Notes: generated by a model not told the origin, from the sequence alone. A stretch of DNA of 64,000 nucleotides from Pseudoalteromonas sp. UG3-2 (GCF_037120705.1 NZ_JAWLJU010000002.1:2687501-2751500); one strand, 5' to 3'. Numbered from the stretch's first letter, positions 1 through 11,072 are shown. Made by a program: numbers and translations.

Positions 1-1512
<1,512 letters not shown>

Positions 1513-1651
1513 TACAACGCCAAAGTGGTTTAGCGACAGAAGTTGATAAGATACTAAAGTAGCAGCGGTTTTAGACCGCGACGAAGACAAAGAATTTAAG
1601 CAGTTTTTTCCAGATTTTAATTAATGAGGGCGACCTCATTGATACACCGAA

Positions 1652-1769
1652 TTTCCTGGTGACTATAGCGTTTTGGAACCACCTGACTCCATGCCGAACT
1701 CAGAAGTGAAACAAAACAGCGTCGATGATAGTGTGGGCTTCCCATGTGAAAGTAGAACATCGCCAGGGC
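1652..1769 (+). rRNA. rrf: 5S ribosomal RNA
   Basis: 5S rRNA placed directly after 23S, as in a bacterial rrn operon. The diagnostic core (CATGCCGAACTCAGAAGTGAAAC, 1690-1712) is intact. The terminal stem forms between CCTGGTGA (from 1655) and TCGCCAGG (to about 1767), and helix II between GTTTTG (1670-1675) and CAAAAC (1712-1717). The hairpin TGGG-CTT-CCCA near 1733-1743 appears one pair shorter than I remember for related species, lost symmetrically from both arms. Ends are approximate by a few bases. The structure looks functional, though the primary sequence seems divergent. Confidence 0.93.
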
Positions 1770-1837
1770 CTTATAAGTAGGTCGATGAAAGACATTCATC
1801 CATGAATCTCATCGACATTAGTACTTCCTTGTACGTC

Positions 1838-1869
1838 AAACCCCGATTCGAAAGAGTCGGGGTTTTTTT
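1838..1869 (+). terminator. Intrinsic terminator 1 of the rRNA operon
   Basis: Stem AACCCCGA / TCGGGGTT around a TCGAAAG-type loop, followed by seven T. It lies about 70 bases after the 5S gene, where the rrn operon should stop. An almost identical stem lies at 2194-2223 in the duplicated tail. Confidence 0.9.
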
Positions 1870-1913
1870 GCGTTTAGCGCACAATAAAAAGCGTGGGGTA
1901 AACCCGCGCCTAC
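1870..1913 (+). repeat. 44-bp intergenic element, copy 1 of 3
   Basis: Element beginning GCGTTTAGCGCACAATAAAA and ending GGTAAACCCGCGCCTAC, directly abutting the T-run of terminator 1. Its second half contains the small palindrome GGGGTAAACCC. Copies at 2224-2267 and 2464-2507 differ by only a few bases. All three occupy the same position relative to a terminator. Confidence 0.85.
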
Positions 1914-2193
1914 AGGAAATAACAGCCTTGAGAGCAATGTAGACAGAGTGGTAAAGATAACCGCGCGACTCTGACAACCCTTGGACACACATCCCTGTGG
2001 AGGGCTTCCGGCTCGGTATCCATACCTCGCGTTCACTGCACTGCGAAGCAGTGCTTCGGTCGCAGTTCACCCATGTGTCTCTCTATAAAAAGAATGAGAA
2101 CATCCTACTTCGTAGCGAGCCAAGGCCTTATAAGAGGTCGATGAAAGGCATTCATCCATGAATCTCATCGACATTAGTACTTCCTTGTACGTC

Positions 2194-2223
2194 AAACCCC
2201 GATTCGAAAGAGTCGGGGTTTTT
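2194..2223 (+). terminator. Intrinsic terminator 2 (duplicate of terminator 1)
   Basis: Same stem and loop as terminator 1 (AACCCCGA / TCGGGGTT) but with a T-run two bases shorter. It lies at the equivalent position in tail copy B. Confidence 0.82.
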
Positions 2224-2267
2224 GCGTTTAGCGCATAATAAAAAACGCGGGGTAAACCCGCGCCTAC
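2224..2267 (+). repeat. 44-bp intergenic element, copy 2 of 3
   Basis: Second copy of the element at 1870-1913 (GCGTTTAGCGCATAATAAAA ... CGCGCCTAC), again starting where the terminator T-run ends. Confidence 0.85.
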
Positions 2268-2431
2268 AAAATCTAAACAGCCTGGAAGCAATAGGATAGA
2301 GACAAACCACAAGCCTTACTCTGACAATCTTTGGACACACATCCCTGTGGAGGGCTTCCGGCTCGGTATCCATACCTCGCGTTCACTGCGCTGCGAAGCG
2401 GTGCTTCGGTGGCAATGAACCCATGTACGTC

Positions 2432-2463
2432 AAACCCGCTGCAGCAATGCAGCGGGTTTTTTT
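2432..2463 (+). terminator. Intrinsic terminator 3, different stem
   Basis: Stem AAACCCGCTGCA / TGCAGCGGGTTT with an ATG-proximal short loop, followed by seven T. The sequence differs from terminators 1 and 2, yet it is preceded by the same GTACGTCAAA and followed by the same 44-bp element. The stem was therefore exchanged while its flanks were kept. Confidence 0.85.
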
Positions 2464-2507
2464 GCGTTTAGCGCACAATAAAAAGCGCGGGGTAAACCCG
2501 CGCCTAC
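2464..2507 (+). repeat. 44-bp intergenic element, copy 3 of 3
   Basis: Third copy of the element at 1870-1913, with GCGCGGGGTAAACCCGCGCC as its palindromic half. It is the last block before the 3' end of hemN. Confidence 0.85.
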
Positions 2508-2539
2508 CAGGTAGGGTTAACTCTGGGGAAGGTGGCGTG

Positions 2540-3910
2540 CTATATTACCCGAGAGAAGCGAGTGTTTTTAACTTGCTTTTGTAAGTAGGCGTCAAAGCAC
2601 ATGCAGATAATTCGAATAAATAAGTTACCGCTACTGGTGACTTTAATTGACTCCTCCGTGACTTCCACTAGGCCATCGGCGCATAGGGGGGCGAGAGCTG
2701 CTAGGCTGTCTGCAAAGTAGTGTTCGAAGTCAATGGCAAATTGTTGTTCAATTTCGCCTTTATCTAGTTCAAAGTGACAGATTAATTGCTTAATAACCGT
2801 GGCTCGAATTTCGTCGTCGGCACTCAGTGTAATGCCTTTGGTGATGGCACATTGCTTTTCTGTTAGTGCTTGATAATAGGGTTTCAGCTCTTTTTCATTT
2901 TGCAGGATCATGTGACCTATCTGAGAAATAGAAGAAACACCTAACCCTAGTAAATCACAGTCTCCATGGGTGGTGTAGCCTTGGAAGTTACGGTGTAAAT
3001 GGCCTTCATTTTGTGCCACCGCAAGCTCATCAGTTTGTTTTGCAAAATGATCCATACCGATAAATTGGTAACCTGCCGCATCCATTTGTTCTAGGGTTTG
3101 TTTAAATATGGCGAGTTTGTCTGCCGCGCTTGGCATATCGGCTTCTTTTAGCTTACGTTGTGCAGCAAAACGCTCTGGTAAGTGAGCATAATTAAATACC
3201 GATACTCTATCAGGGGAAAGGGCAATTAGCTGTTCAATGGTTTCCTTATAGCTGCTAACCGTTTGGAATGGCAAGCCATAGATCATATCCATGTTAATGG
3301 ATTTAAAGCCCAGAGTACGGGCTTGGTTTAACACTGCCAATACTTCGTCAAGGTGTTGTGGCCGGTTTACTGCACGTTGAACATCATCATTGAAATCCTG
3401 TACACCGAATGAGACACGATTAAACTCAAGGGTTTTTAAATGATTGAGCATATCTGGCGCCAAGGAGCGGGGATCGATTTCAATGCCGCGCTGTGCTGTT
3501 GGGGCAAAATTAAAGGCTGCATTTAACATGCTCACTAAGCGTGACATTTGTGCAGTAGTCAAAAATGTCGGAGTACCACCACCAAGATGCAGTTGCTCCA
3601 CTGTGTAATCTGCAAAATAAGGTGCTTTGGCGGCAATTTCTTGTGCTAAGTAATCCAGATATACGTCAGCTTTAGATTGGTGGCGAGTAATAATTTTATT
3701 ACAGCCACAGTAGTAGCACAGCTGATGACAAAATGGGATATGAATGTATAACGAGAGTGCGTTTGAGTCTGAGCCTTGTATGGCTGCTGTTAAGTCGTTT
3801 TCACTATATCCAGCTTCTAATGACAGCGCCGTAGGGTATGAAGTATATCTCGGGCCAGAAATGTTGTATTTGTTGATTAGGGATTGATCCCAGATAGGTA
3901 AGTTTTTCAC
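2540..3910 (-). CDS. hemN: Oxygen-independent coproporphyrinogen III oxidase
   Basis: Radical-SAM enzyme that decarboxylates coproporphyrinogen III to protoporphyrinogen IX without oxygen, in cytoplasmic heme synthesis. The radical-SAM cysteines lie in HIPFCHQLCYYCGC (Cys61, 65, 68 and 70 in my numbering), spaced as in HemN, and the N-terminal SGPRYTSYPTA signature is present. A GTG at 3919 gives three more residues. I prefer the GTG at 3910 because GAGAG lies eight bases before it and the product (456 residues) then aligns with the usual HemN start. Transcribed toward the rRNA tail. The chemoreceptor gene upstream has its own terminator, so hemN is probably a single-gene unit. Confidence 0.96.
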   Translation of the reverse strand: MKNLPIWDQSLINKYNISGPRYTSYPTALSLEAGYSENDLTAAIQGSDSNALSLYIHIPFCHQLCYYCGCNKIITRHQSKADVYLDYLAQEIAAKAPYFADYTVEQLHLGGGTPTFLTTAQMSRLVSMLNAAFNFAPTAQRGIEIDPRSLAPDMLNHLKTLEFNRVSFGVQDFNDDVQRAVNRPQHLDEVLAVLNQARTLGFKSINMDMIYGLPFQTVSSYKETIEQLIALSPDRVSVFNYAHLPERFAAQRKLKEADMPSAADKLAIFKQTLEQMDAAGYQFIGMDHFAKQTDELAVAQNEGHLHRNFQGYTTHGDCDLLGLGVSSISQIGHMILQNEKELKPYYQALTEKQCAITKGITLSADDEIRATVIKQLICHFELDKGEIEQQFAIDFEHYFADSLAALAPLCADGLVEVTEESIKVTSSGNLFIRIICMCFDAYLQKQVKNTRFSRVI

Positions 3911-3982
3911 GATACGCACTCTCAGTTAAGGTTGAGAGCCGTAGTGTACTGAGTATGGTCGCGGTTGATGTTGCCTCAGATC

Positions 3983-4013
3983 AAAACACGCTGCGATTAT
4001 TACAGCGTGTTTT
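3983..4013 (-). terminator. Intrinsic terminator after the Cache chemoreceptor gene
   Basis: Perfect 11-bp stem AAAACACGCTG (3983-3993) / CAGCGTGTTTT (4003-4013), located 15 bases past the stop of the minus-strand chemoreceptor gene. On the minus strand the stem ends in TTTT. Confidence 0.8.
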
Positions 4014-4027
4014 CTCTGAGAGATTGC

Positions 4028-6058
4028 TTACAGTTTGAACTGATTAACGGTGGCGTTAAGGGCTTTGGCTAGATCATTAAGATCACGGGATTCATCAGCC
4101 AGTACATTGGCGTGATTCGCGGTGCTGTTGACCAGTTCATTGATTTGGTTAAGGCTGTTATTAATGTCCTCAGCGACGACCGTTTGTTGCTCAGTCGATG
4201 TTGCAATTTGATGACTTTGGTCCTGCACCGTGGTCACAGATTCGGTGATCTCTTTTAAGGCATTGAGAACCGCTTGTGTTTCTTCTACCGTGCCTTCAGC
4301 TCTATCCTGACCCTGCTGCATCATTACTGAGGCTTTTTGGGCAATTTGCTGTAGTCGTGAAATCATATTACGAATATCGTCTGTTGACTCTTGTGTGCGA
4401 CTGGCCAGCGATCTTACTTCGTCAGCAACAACGGCAAATCCGCGGCCTTGTTCACCGGCTCTAGCTGCCTCTATGGCGGCATTTAGAGCAAGTAAATTGG
4501 TTTGCTCGGCAATGCCATTAATAACATCAATAACGGCACCGATACTGTTTGTCTCTTGCTCAAGGCCAGAGACTACCTTGGCAGCTTCACCGATGTGTAA
4601 AGCCAGCTCTGTCATGACTTCCTGTGCTTGAGAAGAGCGACCGGCACCATCATTGGTAATGCGCTGTACAGCATCAGCAGCCTGGTTGGTTTCTTGGGCG
4701 TTACGAGAGATCTCTGTCACGGTTGCTGCCATTTCTGTTACTGCGGCACTGACACTATCCACTTGTTCTTTCTCGCGCTGAATCTCACTGTTGGTGTTAT
4801 TCGATACTTCGCGTAACTGTGCTGAAGCATTGCTAAGTTGCTCTGCTTGGGCAGCCGTATCCAGCATCATGGCTCTGAGTTTATCGATAAAGGTGTTCAT
4901 GTGCCGAGCCAGCTGACCGACTTCATCGTTGCTAGAAATATCAATTCTACGAGTGAGATCTCCCTCACCAGAAGCAATGTCGCGCATCGTATCAGTGAGC
5001 GCATCGATAGGCTTGGTAATCATTTGTGTGGCAAGCAAAATCATCACCACAATAATAGCAAGAATGATAATAACCACAGTGACGGTACTCATTACCGCGT
5101 CATTGACCGGCTCATCAATTAAAGAGACTGGGATCATTAAGCCTACATGCCAGTCCAATAATGGGTTATCGAGGGTGACATTATCAAACACCACATAGTA
5201 CTGCTGGCCTTTGAAATTAACCATCGCCGAGCCCGCGCTTTGGTTAATCATGGCGGTATTTAAACCATTAAAGCCTGAAGTATCGGCAAACTGAGACTCT
5301 AAACCATCTAAGCCTTGTTTGCCCTTATCTCCCTCATCGGTGGTGGACAAGCGGTGCCCTGTACGCTCGGATAAGTGGACGACGTTAAGGTCGCTATCGA
5401 GTAAAAAGCCAAAGCCTTCACCATGAAATTTAATGTCCTCTACCATATCGTTTAAGCGGTTGATTTGGAGATCGACACCGCCCATGGCGATGAGTTTACC
5501 ACTGTCATTGTATACTGGTTGGCGGATCACCGCTGAAACATCGCCAGTATTAATGTCGGTGGCTATGGGGCCAACATATAATTGTCCCACGTCTAGGGTA
5601 TCTTGCCACCAAGGACGCTTATAGGCGTAATAAGGGCGACCATCTGAGTAGGCTGAGGTGCGATTATTCTCTTTGAAGTATTCGCCAGTAGTGGCAGAAG
5701 CGATAAAGGCGGACAGGATATTTTCATCGCCTTTAGCAATTCTCACCAAGTCTTCATTCATCGATTGGTAGTCTTTATCATTGCTTAAGTTAGCACCTCG
5801 AATAGTGTAATTCTCAAACCAATGAATGGTGTGTGGAGTAGACACAAAGGTTTCCACCACTTTACCGTAGCGCGCAAAGAAAGCTTCCATGGCGAGCTTT
5901 TCAGCCTGAATGTAACTTTGTGCTTCACGCTCAATGCCATCTCTTGAAAGGGTCGCGATATGGCTGACGAAGAAACTGGATGCGATGATTAATAAAATGG
6001 AAATGGTGCCGCCAATCAGCAGCAAAATCTTCTTTTTTAGGGATAGATTATCAAGCAT
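4028..6058 (-). CDS. Methyl-accepting chemotaxis protein with periplasmic Cache domain
   Basis: Transmembrane chemoreceptor of 676 residues that signals through CheW/CheA. Order of parts: TM1 at about 9-31, a large periplasmic region of the double-Cache type (about 35-310, with the [23 protein letters not shown] stretch and [10 protein letters not shown] near its end), TM2 at about 320-345, a HAMP segment, and the cytoplasmic signalling hairpin. The hairpin tip has the near-invariant [20 protein letters not shown]. There is no C-terminal CheR-binding pentapeptide (it ends NQFKL). The ligand cannot be read from sequence; dCache domains often bind amino acids or organic acids. It stands alone, with its own terminator. 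Confidence 0.95.
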   Translation of the reverse strand: MLDNLSLKKKILLLIGGTISILLIIASSFFVSHIATLSRDGIEREAQSYIQAEKLAMEAFFARYGKVVETFVSTPHTIHWFENYTIRGANLSNDKDYQSMNEDLVRIAKGDENILSAFIASATTGEYFKENNRTSAYSDGRPYYAYKRPWWQDTLDVGQLYVGPIATDINTGDVSAVIRQPVYNDSGKLIAMGGVDLQINRLNDMVEDIKFHGEGFGFLLDSDLNVVHLSERTGHRLSTTDEGDKGKQGLDGLESQFADTSGFNGLNTAMINQSAGSAMVNFKGQQYYVVFDNVTLDNPLLDWHVGLMIPVSLIDEPVNDAVMSTVTVVIIILAIIVVMILLATQMITKPIDALTDTMRDIASGEGDLTRRIDISSNDEVGQLARHMNTFIDKLRAMMLDTAAQAEQLSNASAQLREVSNNTNSEIQREKEQVDSVSAAVTEMAATVTEISRNAQETNQAADAVQRITNDGAGRSSQAQEVMTELALHIGEAAKVVSGLEQETNSIGAVIDVINGIAEQTNLLALNAAIEAARAGEQGRGFAVVADEVRSLASRTQESTDDIRNMISRLQQIAQKASVMMQQGQDRAEGTVEETQAVLNALKEITESVTTVQDQSHQIATSTEQQTVVAEDINNSLNQINELVNSTANHANVLADESRDLNDLAKALNATVNQFKL

Positions 6059-6183
6059 GACATGTTCTTTTTATTAGCTAATGCAAACTGTAATAAAACC
6101 ATAGATAAAAGAATAACGCTACTGTTTGCGCCGACTGATTTTACAGAGATAATAAGAGGTAACTAAAAATATGGGAAAGCATA

Positions 6184-6993
6184 ATGACAGCGAAAGACAA
6201 ACCAAAAGTAGTGGTGCTGGGCGCGGGGTGGTTAGGCCAAGAATTGTGTCTGCAATTGCAAGCGTCTGGTTGCCAGGTTGAGGGAACCCGGACTACAGCA
6301 AATAATGCATATCCTTGGAGTAGAGTACTGCGCTTAGAGCAACAACAGCTTGAGCATACCCTGTCATTGCAGCAAGCTTATTGGGTTTGCGCTATCCCAC
6401 CACGAGCCAGAAAAGCCGACAGCAATTATCTAGCTACTTTGCAGCAGTCTATAGAGTTAGCCCAGCAGATGTCAGCCAAAGGCTTTTTATTGTGCTCCAG
6501 TACTGGCGTTTATAGTACTGACGCAGGTCACTATGATGAGCAAGGAGAGTTGGCCAGTAAAGCCAGTACTCGTATCAATGTTCTTAGAAGTGCCGAAGAG
6601 CTGGTGCTACAACATGGTGGCAAAGTGTTGCGCTTAGCTGGATTACAAGGCCCTAACCGAGAGCCTGGACGGTTTGTCGCTGGTAAAGCGTTATCAAGTT
6701 CTAGTAATGCTCGGGTCAATATGGTTGAGCGTCAAGACGTGATAGACGCCATATCTAGCGTAATAATGCAGTGGCAACAAGCACAATCCATTTACAATGT
6801 TTGCTACCCTGCACACCCCACCCGCGAGGAATATTATCGCCATCACTGTCAGCAACAAGGCACAGCAATGCCAAGCTTTGCTGCTACTGACAACGTGGAC
6901 CGAGTGATCCAAGCTCAGGCGATCACTGAGCTTGGTTTTAGCTATCGTTACCCAATTTATTGTGAGGGTAGCATACCGCTAGGGAGTAAATGA
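6184..6993 (+). CDS. YeeZ-like NAD(P)-dependent epimerase/reductase
   Basis: Atypical short-chain dehydrogenase/epimerase of 269 residues, closest in my memory to E. coli YeeZ, whose substrate is unknown. The dinucleotide-binding motif GAGWLG is at 13-18, SSTGVYS marks the active-site strand, and [14 protein letters not shown] and [15 protein letters not shown] match the YeeZ-specific pattern. The 3' end overlaps hutH, which converges on it, by 37 bp. The start is the ATG after GGGAAAGCATA. A GAGG further upstream suits an out-of-frame ATG at 6171 better, so the start is fairly but not fully certain. It may act in cell-envelope or sugar metabolism, but that is a guess. Confidence 0.85.
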   Translation: MTAKDKPKVVVLGAGWLGQELCLQLQASGCQVEGTRTTANNAYPWSRVLRLEQQQLEHTLSLQQAYWVCAIPPRARKADSNYLATLQQSIELAQQMSAKGFLLCSSTGVYSTDAGHYDEQGELASKASTRINVLRSAEELVLQHGGKVLRLAGLQGPNREPGRFVAGKALSSSSNARVNMVERQDVIDAISSVIMQWQQAQSIYNVCYPAHPTREEYYRHHCQQQGTAMPSFAATDNVDRVIQAQAITELGFSYRYPIYCEGSIPLGSK

Positions 6994-8489
6994 GCCAGTG
7001 CTGCCGTGCCTAACAGGTCATTAGCTAACTCGATATCTGGCGCGAAATAGCGATCTTTGTCATAAAAGTCGACTTTATTGCGTAAAATCTGCAGTGCTTG
7101 TTGCACCTTATCGGATGGCTTTAATGGCGCTCTAAAGTCCAGCCCTTGCCCTGCCGCCAAGAACTCTACCGCTAATACGCCTTGGGTATTATCGGCCATC
7201 TCTTGCAAGCGGCGCGCAGCAAAGGTTGCCATTGATACGTGATCTTCCTGGTTCGCCGAAGTTGGCAAACTATCAACACTGCCTGGATGCGCCAGCGTCT
7301 TATTCTCAGAAGCCAGCGCGGCAGCGGTGACTTGCGCAATCATAAAGCCTGAGTTAACGCCGCCATTGTTGACTAAAAAGGCCGGTAACTTTGATAAGCT
7401 AGAATCAATCAGTAACGCGATACGTCGTTCGGCTAAGGCGCCAATTTCTGCAATGGCAAGCGCTAGGTTGTCGGCTGCCATGGCAATCGGTTCGGCATGA
7501 AAGTTACCGCCGGAAATAATATCACCGGCATCGGCAAACACCAGTGGGTTGTCAGTAACGCCATTAGACTCGACCAAAATCACTTCAGCTGCTTGTCGTA
7601 GCTGAGTAAGGCAGGCACCTAACACCTGAGGTTGGCAGCGTAAGCAATAAGGGTCTTGCACTTTTTCGCAGTCAACATGAGCATCGCTGATCTCAGAGCG
7701 AGCTTGCAAGATGTCGCGAAATGCCGCTGCAGTATCGATTTGCCCTTGTTGACCGCGCACAGCATGGATACGCTCATCAAAGGGCGCGCGGCTGCCCATG
7801 GCCGCTTCAATGCTCATGGCACCTACGACACAGCTTTGCGCATAAAGATCTTCTGCTCGGAAAAGGCCCTGTAATGCAAAGGCGGTAGACGCTTGTGTGC
7901 CATTCAGCAGCGCTAAGCCTTCTTTGGCTGCTAAGGTTAGCGGCTCAAGGCCGGCGATTCTTAAGCCTTGTTTGGCATCCATTAGTTCGCCTTGATGGCG
8001 CACTTGGCCTTCACCTAAAAGTGGCAGGCACATGTGCGATAATGGCGCTAAGTCACCAGATGCCCCCACCGATCCTTTTTTGGGCACGCAAGGGTAGACT
8101 TCGGCGTTGACTAATGCCGCTAAGAACTCAATCACTTTAAGACGGATCCCAGAAAAGCCCCGGGATAAAGAATTAATTTTTAGTACCATCATCAGCCGCA
8201 CGGTACTGTCATCCATTAGCTCACCGATCCCCGCTGCGTGAGACAGCACTATGGAACGTTGCAATAATTCGAGCTCGTCTTGGGCGATTTTAGTGTTCGC
8301 AAGGAGGCCAAAACCGGTGTTAATACCATACACTGTTCGACCTTCCTTAATCACTTGCTGAACAGTATCGGCACTGTTGGCAATAGCCGCAGTGGCTGAC
8401 TCATCGAGGCTGAGATTAACCGGCTGTTGATTAATTTGACGTAACGCTGCGAGCGTCAATTGGCCTGGGATTAAATTCAGTGAGTACAT
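6957..8489 (-). CDS. hutH: Histidine ammonia-lyase
   Basis: Cytoplasmic enzyme that removes ammonia from L-histidine to give trans-urocanate, the first step of histidine catabolism. At 510 residues it has the normal length. The Ala-Ser-Gly triplet that cyclises to the MIO cofactor is at 143-145 in [12 protein letters not shown]. The N-terminal GINTGFG and the conserved [11 protein letters not shown] are also present. The start lies 2 bp after the hutU stop, so the two are translated from one message. The 3' end overlaps the opposing YeeZ-like gene by 37 bp with no obvious terminator between them. Confidence 0.98.
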   Translation of the reverse strand: MYSLNLIPGQLTLAALRQINQQPVNLSLDESATAAIANSADTVQQVIKEGRTVYGINTGFGLLANTKIAQDELELLQRSIVLSHAAGIGELMDDSTVRLMMVLKINSLSRGFSGIRLKVIEFLAALVNAEVYPCVPKKGSVGASGDLAPLSHMCLPLLGEGQVRHQGELMDAKQGLRIAGLEPLTLAAKEGLALLNGTQASTAFALQGLFRAEDLYAQSCVVGAMSIEAAMGSRAPFDERIHAVRGQQGQIDTAAAFRDILQARSEISDAHVDCEKVQDPYCLRCQPQVLGACLTQLRQAAEVILVESNGVTDNPLVFADAGDIISGGNFHAEPIAMAADNLALAIAEIGALAERRIALLIDSSLSKLPAFLVNNGGVNSGFMIAQVTAAALASENKTLAHPGSVDSLPTSANQEDHVSMATFAARRLQEMADNTQGVLAVEFLAAGQGLDFRAPLKPSDKVQQALQILRNKVDFYDKDRYFAPDIELANDLLGTAALAHLLPSGMLPSQ

Positions 8490-8491
8490 AC

Positions 8492-10171
8492 TTACTTTCC
8501 TTTCAGCATTGGTAAATCGAGTTTTTGTTCCTTGGCGCAGTCTTTGGCAATGTCGTATCCGGCATCGGCATGACGCATAACACCGGTACCAGGGTCATTC
8601 CAAAGCACACGTGATAAACGCGCGTCTGCAGCATCAGTGCCATCGGCGACAATGACGACACCAGAGTGCTGACTAAAGCCCATTCCTACGCCACCACCAT
8701 GGTGCAGAGATACCCAAGTAGCACCGCCAGCGGTGTTAAGTAAAGCGTTCAGCAATGGCCAGTCTGATACCGCATCTGAGCCATCCATCATGGCTTCGGT
8801 TTCACGGTTAGGGCTGGCTACTGAGCCAGAATCCAAATGATCACGACCGATAACAATAGGCGCTTTTAGCTCGCCATCTTTAACCATGTCATTGAATGCT
8901 CTTGCTAAACGCGCTCTGTCTTTCAGTCCTACCCAGCAAATTCGCGCCGGAAGGCCTTGGAACTGAATGCGTTCGCGAGCCATATCGAGCCAATTATGCA
9001 AATGCGGGTCATCGGGGATCAGTTCCTTCACCTTGGCGTCTGTTTTATAGATATCTTCCGGATCGCCAGAGAGCGCAACCCAACGGAACGGACCTATGCC
9101 TTGGCAAAATAGTGGTCGTACGTAAGCTGGCACAAAACCGGGAAAATCAAAGGCGTTTTCAACCCCTTCTTCGAGTGCCATTTGGCGTATATTGTTGCCA
9201 TAGTCGGTGGTTGCTGCACCACGTGATTGCAGCGTTAGCATTGCCTGAACTTGTACTGCCATAGATTGCTTAGCCGCTTTAACCACGGCTTGAGGGTTGC
9301 TCTCGCGCTCACTGGCCGCTTGGGCCATCGTCCAGCCTTGCGGCAAGTAACCGTTAAGTGGGTCATGAGCAGAGGTTTGATCTGTCACTACATCAGGGGT
9401 GATGTTACGCTTAACCAGCTCGGCATAAATATCTGCGGCATTGCCAAGTAGCCCTACAGATACTGGCTTGCCAGCCGCTTTCGCTTCTTCAATCATGGCC
9501 AACGCCTCATCCAGGGTCGTGGCTTTGCGATCGACGTAGCGTGTTTTTAGGCGAAAGTCGATGCGCGACTCATCACATTCCACCACTAGAGCGCTAAAGC
9601 CAGCCATAGTCGCTGCCAGGGGTTGCGCACCACCCATACCACCTAGACCACCGGTGAGGATCCATTTGCCAGCCGCATCACCGTTAAAGTGTTGCTTCGC
9701 CATCGCGACAAAGGTTTCATAGGTACCTTGGACTATGCCTTGTGAGCCAATGTAGATCCACGACCCGGCGGTCATTTGGCCGTACATCATCAAGCCTTTT
9801 TTATCGAGTTCATTAAAGTGATCCCAGTTAGCCCAGTGAGGAACCAAGTTAGAGTTTGCGATTAACACTCGTGGTGCGTTGCTATGGGTTTTGAACACAC
9901 CTACGGGCTTGCCAGATTGCACTAATAAAGTTTCGTCTTCCTCTAAGCGGTCAAGTGTCTCGACAATTTTATCAAAACAGGGCCAATCACGAGCGGCGCG
10001 ACCAATGCCACCATATACCACCAAGGCGTTAGGGTGTTCGGCCACTTCTGGGTCGAGGTTATTCATTAGCATGCGTTTAGCGGCTTCGGTTAACCAGCTT
10101 TTAGCTGTGATTTCACTGCCTCGAGGGGCGCGGATTTGACGGCTGGGGTCTAATCTTGGGTTATCACTCAT
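8492..10171 (-). CDS. hutU: Urocanate hydratase
   Basis: Converts urocanate to 4-imidazolone-5-propionate using tightly bound NAD+. It is the second step of the Hut pathway. The NAD-binding [13 protein letters not shown] and the conserved [15 protein letters not shown] are present. An in-frame GTG-type extension reaches 10228, but I place the start at the ATG at 10171 ([11 protein letters not shown]), because AGGAG lies eight bases upstream and 559 residues is the family length. The extension would also run through the HutC operator at 10185-10198. Operon order is hutU then hutH. Confidence 0.98.
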   Translation of the reverse strand: MSDNPRLDPSRQIRAPRGSEITAKSWLTEAAKRMLMNNLDPEVAEHPNALVVYGGIGRAARDWPCFDKIVETLDRLEEDETLLVQSGKPVGVFKTHSNAPRVLIANSNLVPHWANWDHFNELDKKGLMMYGQMTAGSWIYIGSQGIVQGTYETFVAMAKQHFNGDAAGKWILTGGLGGMGGAQPLAATMAGFSALVVECDESRIDFRLKTRYVDRKATTLDEALAMIEEAKAAGKPVSVGLLGNAADIYAELVKRNITPDVVTDQTSAHDPLNGYLPQGWTMAQAASERESNPQAVVKAAKQSMAVQVQAMLTLQSRGAATTDYGNNIRQMALEEGVENAFDFPGFVPAYVRPLFCQGIGPFRWVALSGDPEDIYKTDAKVKELIPDDPHLHNWLDMARERIQFQGLPARICWVGLKDRARLARAFNDMVKDGELKAPIVIGRDHLDSGSVASPNRETEAMMDGSDAVSDWPLLNALLNTAGGATWVSLHHGGGVGMGFSQHSGVVIVADGTDAADARLSRVLWNDPGTGVMRHADAGYDIAKDCAKEQKLDLPMLKGK

Positions 10172-10184
10172 TCTGTTTACTCCT

Positions 10185-10198
10185 GTTGTATATACAAC
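10185..10198. promoter_or_regulatory. HutC operator in front of hutU
   Basis: Perfect 14-bp palindrome GTTGTATATACAAC, just upstream of the hutU Shine-Dalgarno. The core TTGTATATACAA is repeated exactly at the hutC/hutI divergent promoter, and it matches the TGTATATACA type of site known for HutC in Pseudomonas. Binding here would block an internal promoter for hutUH and make hutUH inducible by urocanate. Confidence 0.85.
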
Positions 10199-10295
10199 CT
10201 GTTCGAAACGTTTGCCATCTGCTGGCACTGCGTTGTCATGCCAAGTTGTAACGGTTTATTTTTTATTGTGGCTCACAGCGCTGCAAGCCAAGTGG

Positions 10296-11009
10296 TTATT
10301 TGTGTTTAAAGGTTAAATGACCGCCTAGGCGGTATTTGCTGCCCGGTGAAATAAGTCGAGCAAAACTAACAATGCCTTTCGCTGACCAAGTTCTGCGGAT
10401 CATTTGCAGGCAGGGTTCTTCGTTGAATAACCCCAGCCATTGACATACCTCAGGTGATGGCATGACGGCTTCCACCGTGTGGCGCGCTTCAGTTAAAGGA
10501 GCCACATGGGATAAGTATTCGTGTGGGGTCGTCAATTCAAAGTTTTGGTCTAGGTATTCAGGCGCTAGGGTCGGGTTGACAAAGCGCTCCTCCACCTGCA
10601 AGGGTTGTTCATTTTCGTTGTGAACAATGACACTGCGAAATACCGGAGCTTCTTCCTCGACACCCAAGGCGATGGCAATGGGGGCCACAGCCGCAATAAG
10701 CTCCAAGGTTAAGACGGTGCAAGAATACTTGCCATTGCGACCTTGCACTTCCTCCGCGATATTGCGGATTTCCAGCAAGGATGACTGTGATTTGAAACTA
10801 GCCACAAAAGTCCCTAGGCCCTGACTGCGTGTCAGTATCCCAGCTTCTGTTAACTCGCTCAGAGCACGCCGCGCGGTCATGCGGCTTACGCTAAACTGTT
10901 CCGCCAACGCATTTTCTGAAGGAACTCGGGCATTTTCATGCCAAAGCCCTGCTCGAATGTTATCGATAATATGTTGTTTTATCAGCGCAAACTTAGGAGT
11001 TTCTGTCAC
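10296..11009 (-). CDS. hutC: Histidine utilisation repressor, GntR family
   Basis: GntR/HutC transcription repressor of 237 residues. It has an N-terminal winged helix (about 5-70, with VPSENALAEQFSVSRMTARRAL) and a UTRA ligand domain (about 90-235). In characterised homologues urocanate releases it from DNA. The start is GTG, preceded by GAGAGCTAGGTT. It lies upstream of hutU in the same direction, with a 124-bp gap that holds an operator, and divergent from hutI with a second operator. It therefore very likely controls the whole hut region and itself. Confidence 0.96.
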   Translation of the reverse strand: MTETPKFALIKQHIIDNIRAGLWHENARVPSENALAEQFSVSRMTARRALSELTEAGILTRSQGLGTFVASFKSQSSLLEIRNIAEEVQGRNGKYSCTVLTLELIAAVAPIAIALGVEEEAPVFRSVIVHNENEQPLQVEERFVNPTLAPEYLDQNFELTTPHEYLSHVAPLTEARHTVEAVMPSPEVCQWLGLFNEEPCLQMIRRTWSAKGIVSFARLISPGSKYRLGGHLTFKHK

Positions 11010-11058
11010 AACCTAGCTCTCTAGAAATGGTGTTATAAAATAAAGATGGCACACTTCT

Positions 11059-11072
11059 CTTGTATATACAAG
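11059..11072. promoter_or_regulatory. HutC operator between hutC and hutI
   Basis: Perfect palindrome CTTGTATATACAAG with the same 12-base core as the site before hutU. It sits 50 bp upstream of hutC and 48 bp upstream of hutI, so one bound dimer could repress both directions. I cannot assign -10 and -35 boxes with confidence. Confidence 0.85.

Larger units (their letters stand above)
1766..2076 (+). repeat. rRNA operon tail, tandem copy A
   Basis: Starts at the 3' end of the 5S gene (GGCCTTATAAG) and runs through a conserved leader, a terminator, a 44-bp element and a block containing GGACACACATCCCTGTGGAG (1993-2012) and CTCGGTATCCATACCTCGCG (2012-2031). The whole unit recurs as copy B at 2121-2425, with the same order of blocks. 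The middle section (about 1914-1968) has diverged between copies and the outer blocks are nearly identical. No protein-coding gene is supported here; minus-strand reading frames exist only because the repeat lacks stops. Confidence 0.8.
2121..2425 (+). repeat. rRNA operon tail, tandem copy B
   Basis: Second copy of the unit at 1766-2076. It begins AAGGCCTTATAAGAGGTCGATGAAAG in place of GGGCCTTATAAGTAGGTCGATGAAAG. Just upstream (2096-2121) the sequence GAGAACATC...GCGAGCCAAGG resembles the last bases of the 5S gene (AGAACATCGCCAGGG), so copy B may follow the remains of a second, deleted 5S gene. That last point is inference from a short match. Confidence 0.75.

Noticed and set aside
1513..1651. 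tRNA gene in the 23S-5S spacer
   Set aside because: No acceptor, anticodon and T-arm set could be folded.
1617..2373. Several minus-strand reading frames of 60-99 residues over the 5S gene and the repeats
   Set aside because: They overlap rRNA or repeated non-coding sequence, resemble no family, and exist in parallel copies because the DNA is duplicated.
10171..10228. Longer N-terminus of hutU
   Set aside because: It would translate through the HutC operator, has no ribosome-binding site and is not part of the family length.
11047..11070. Sigma-54-like TGGCAC...TTGTA in front of hutI
   Set aside because: The spacing between the two halves is seven bases in place of five and the second half is not TTGCA, so it does not fit.
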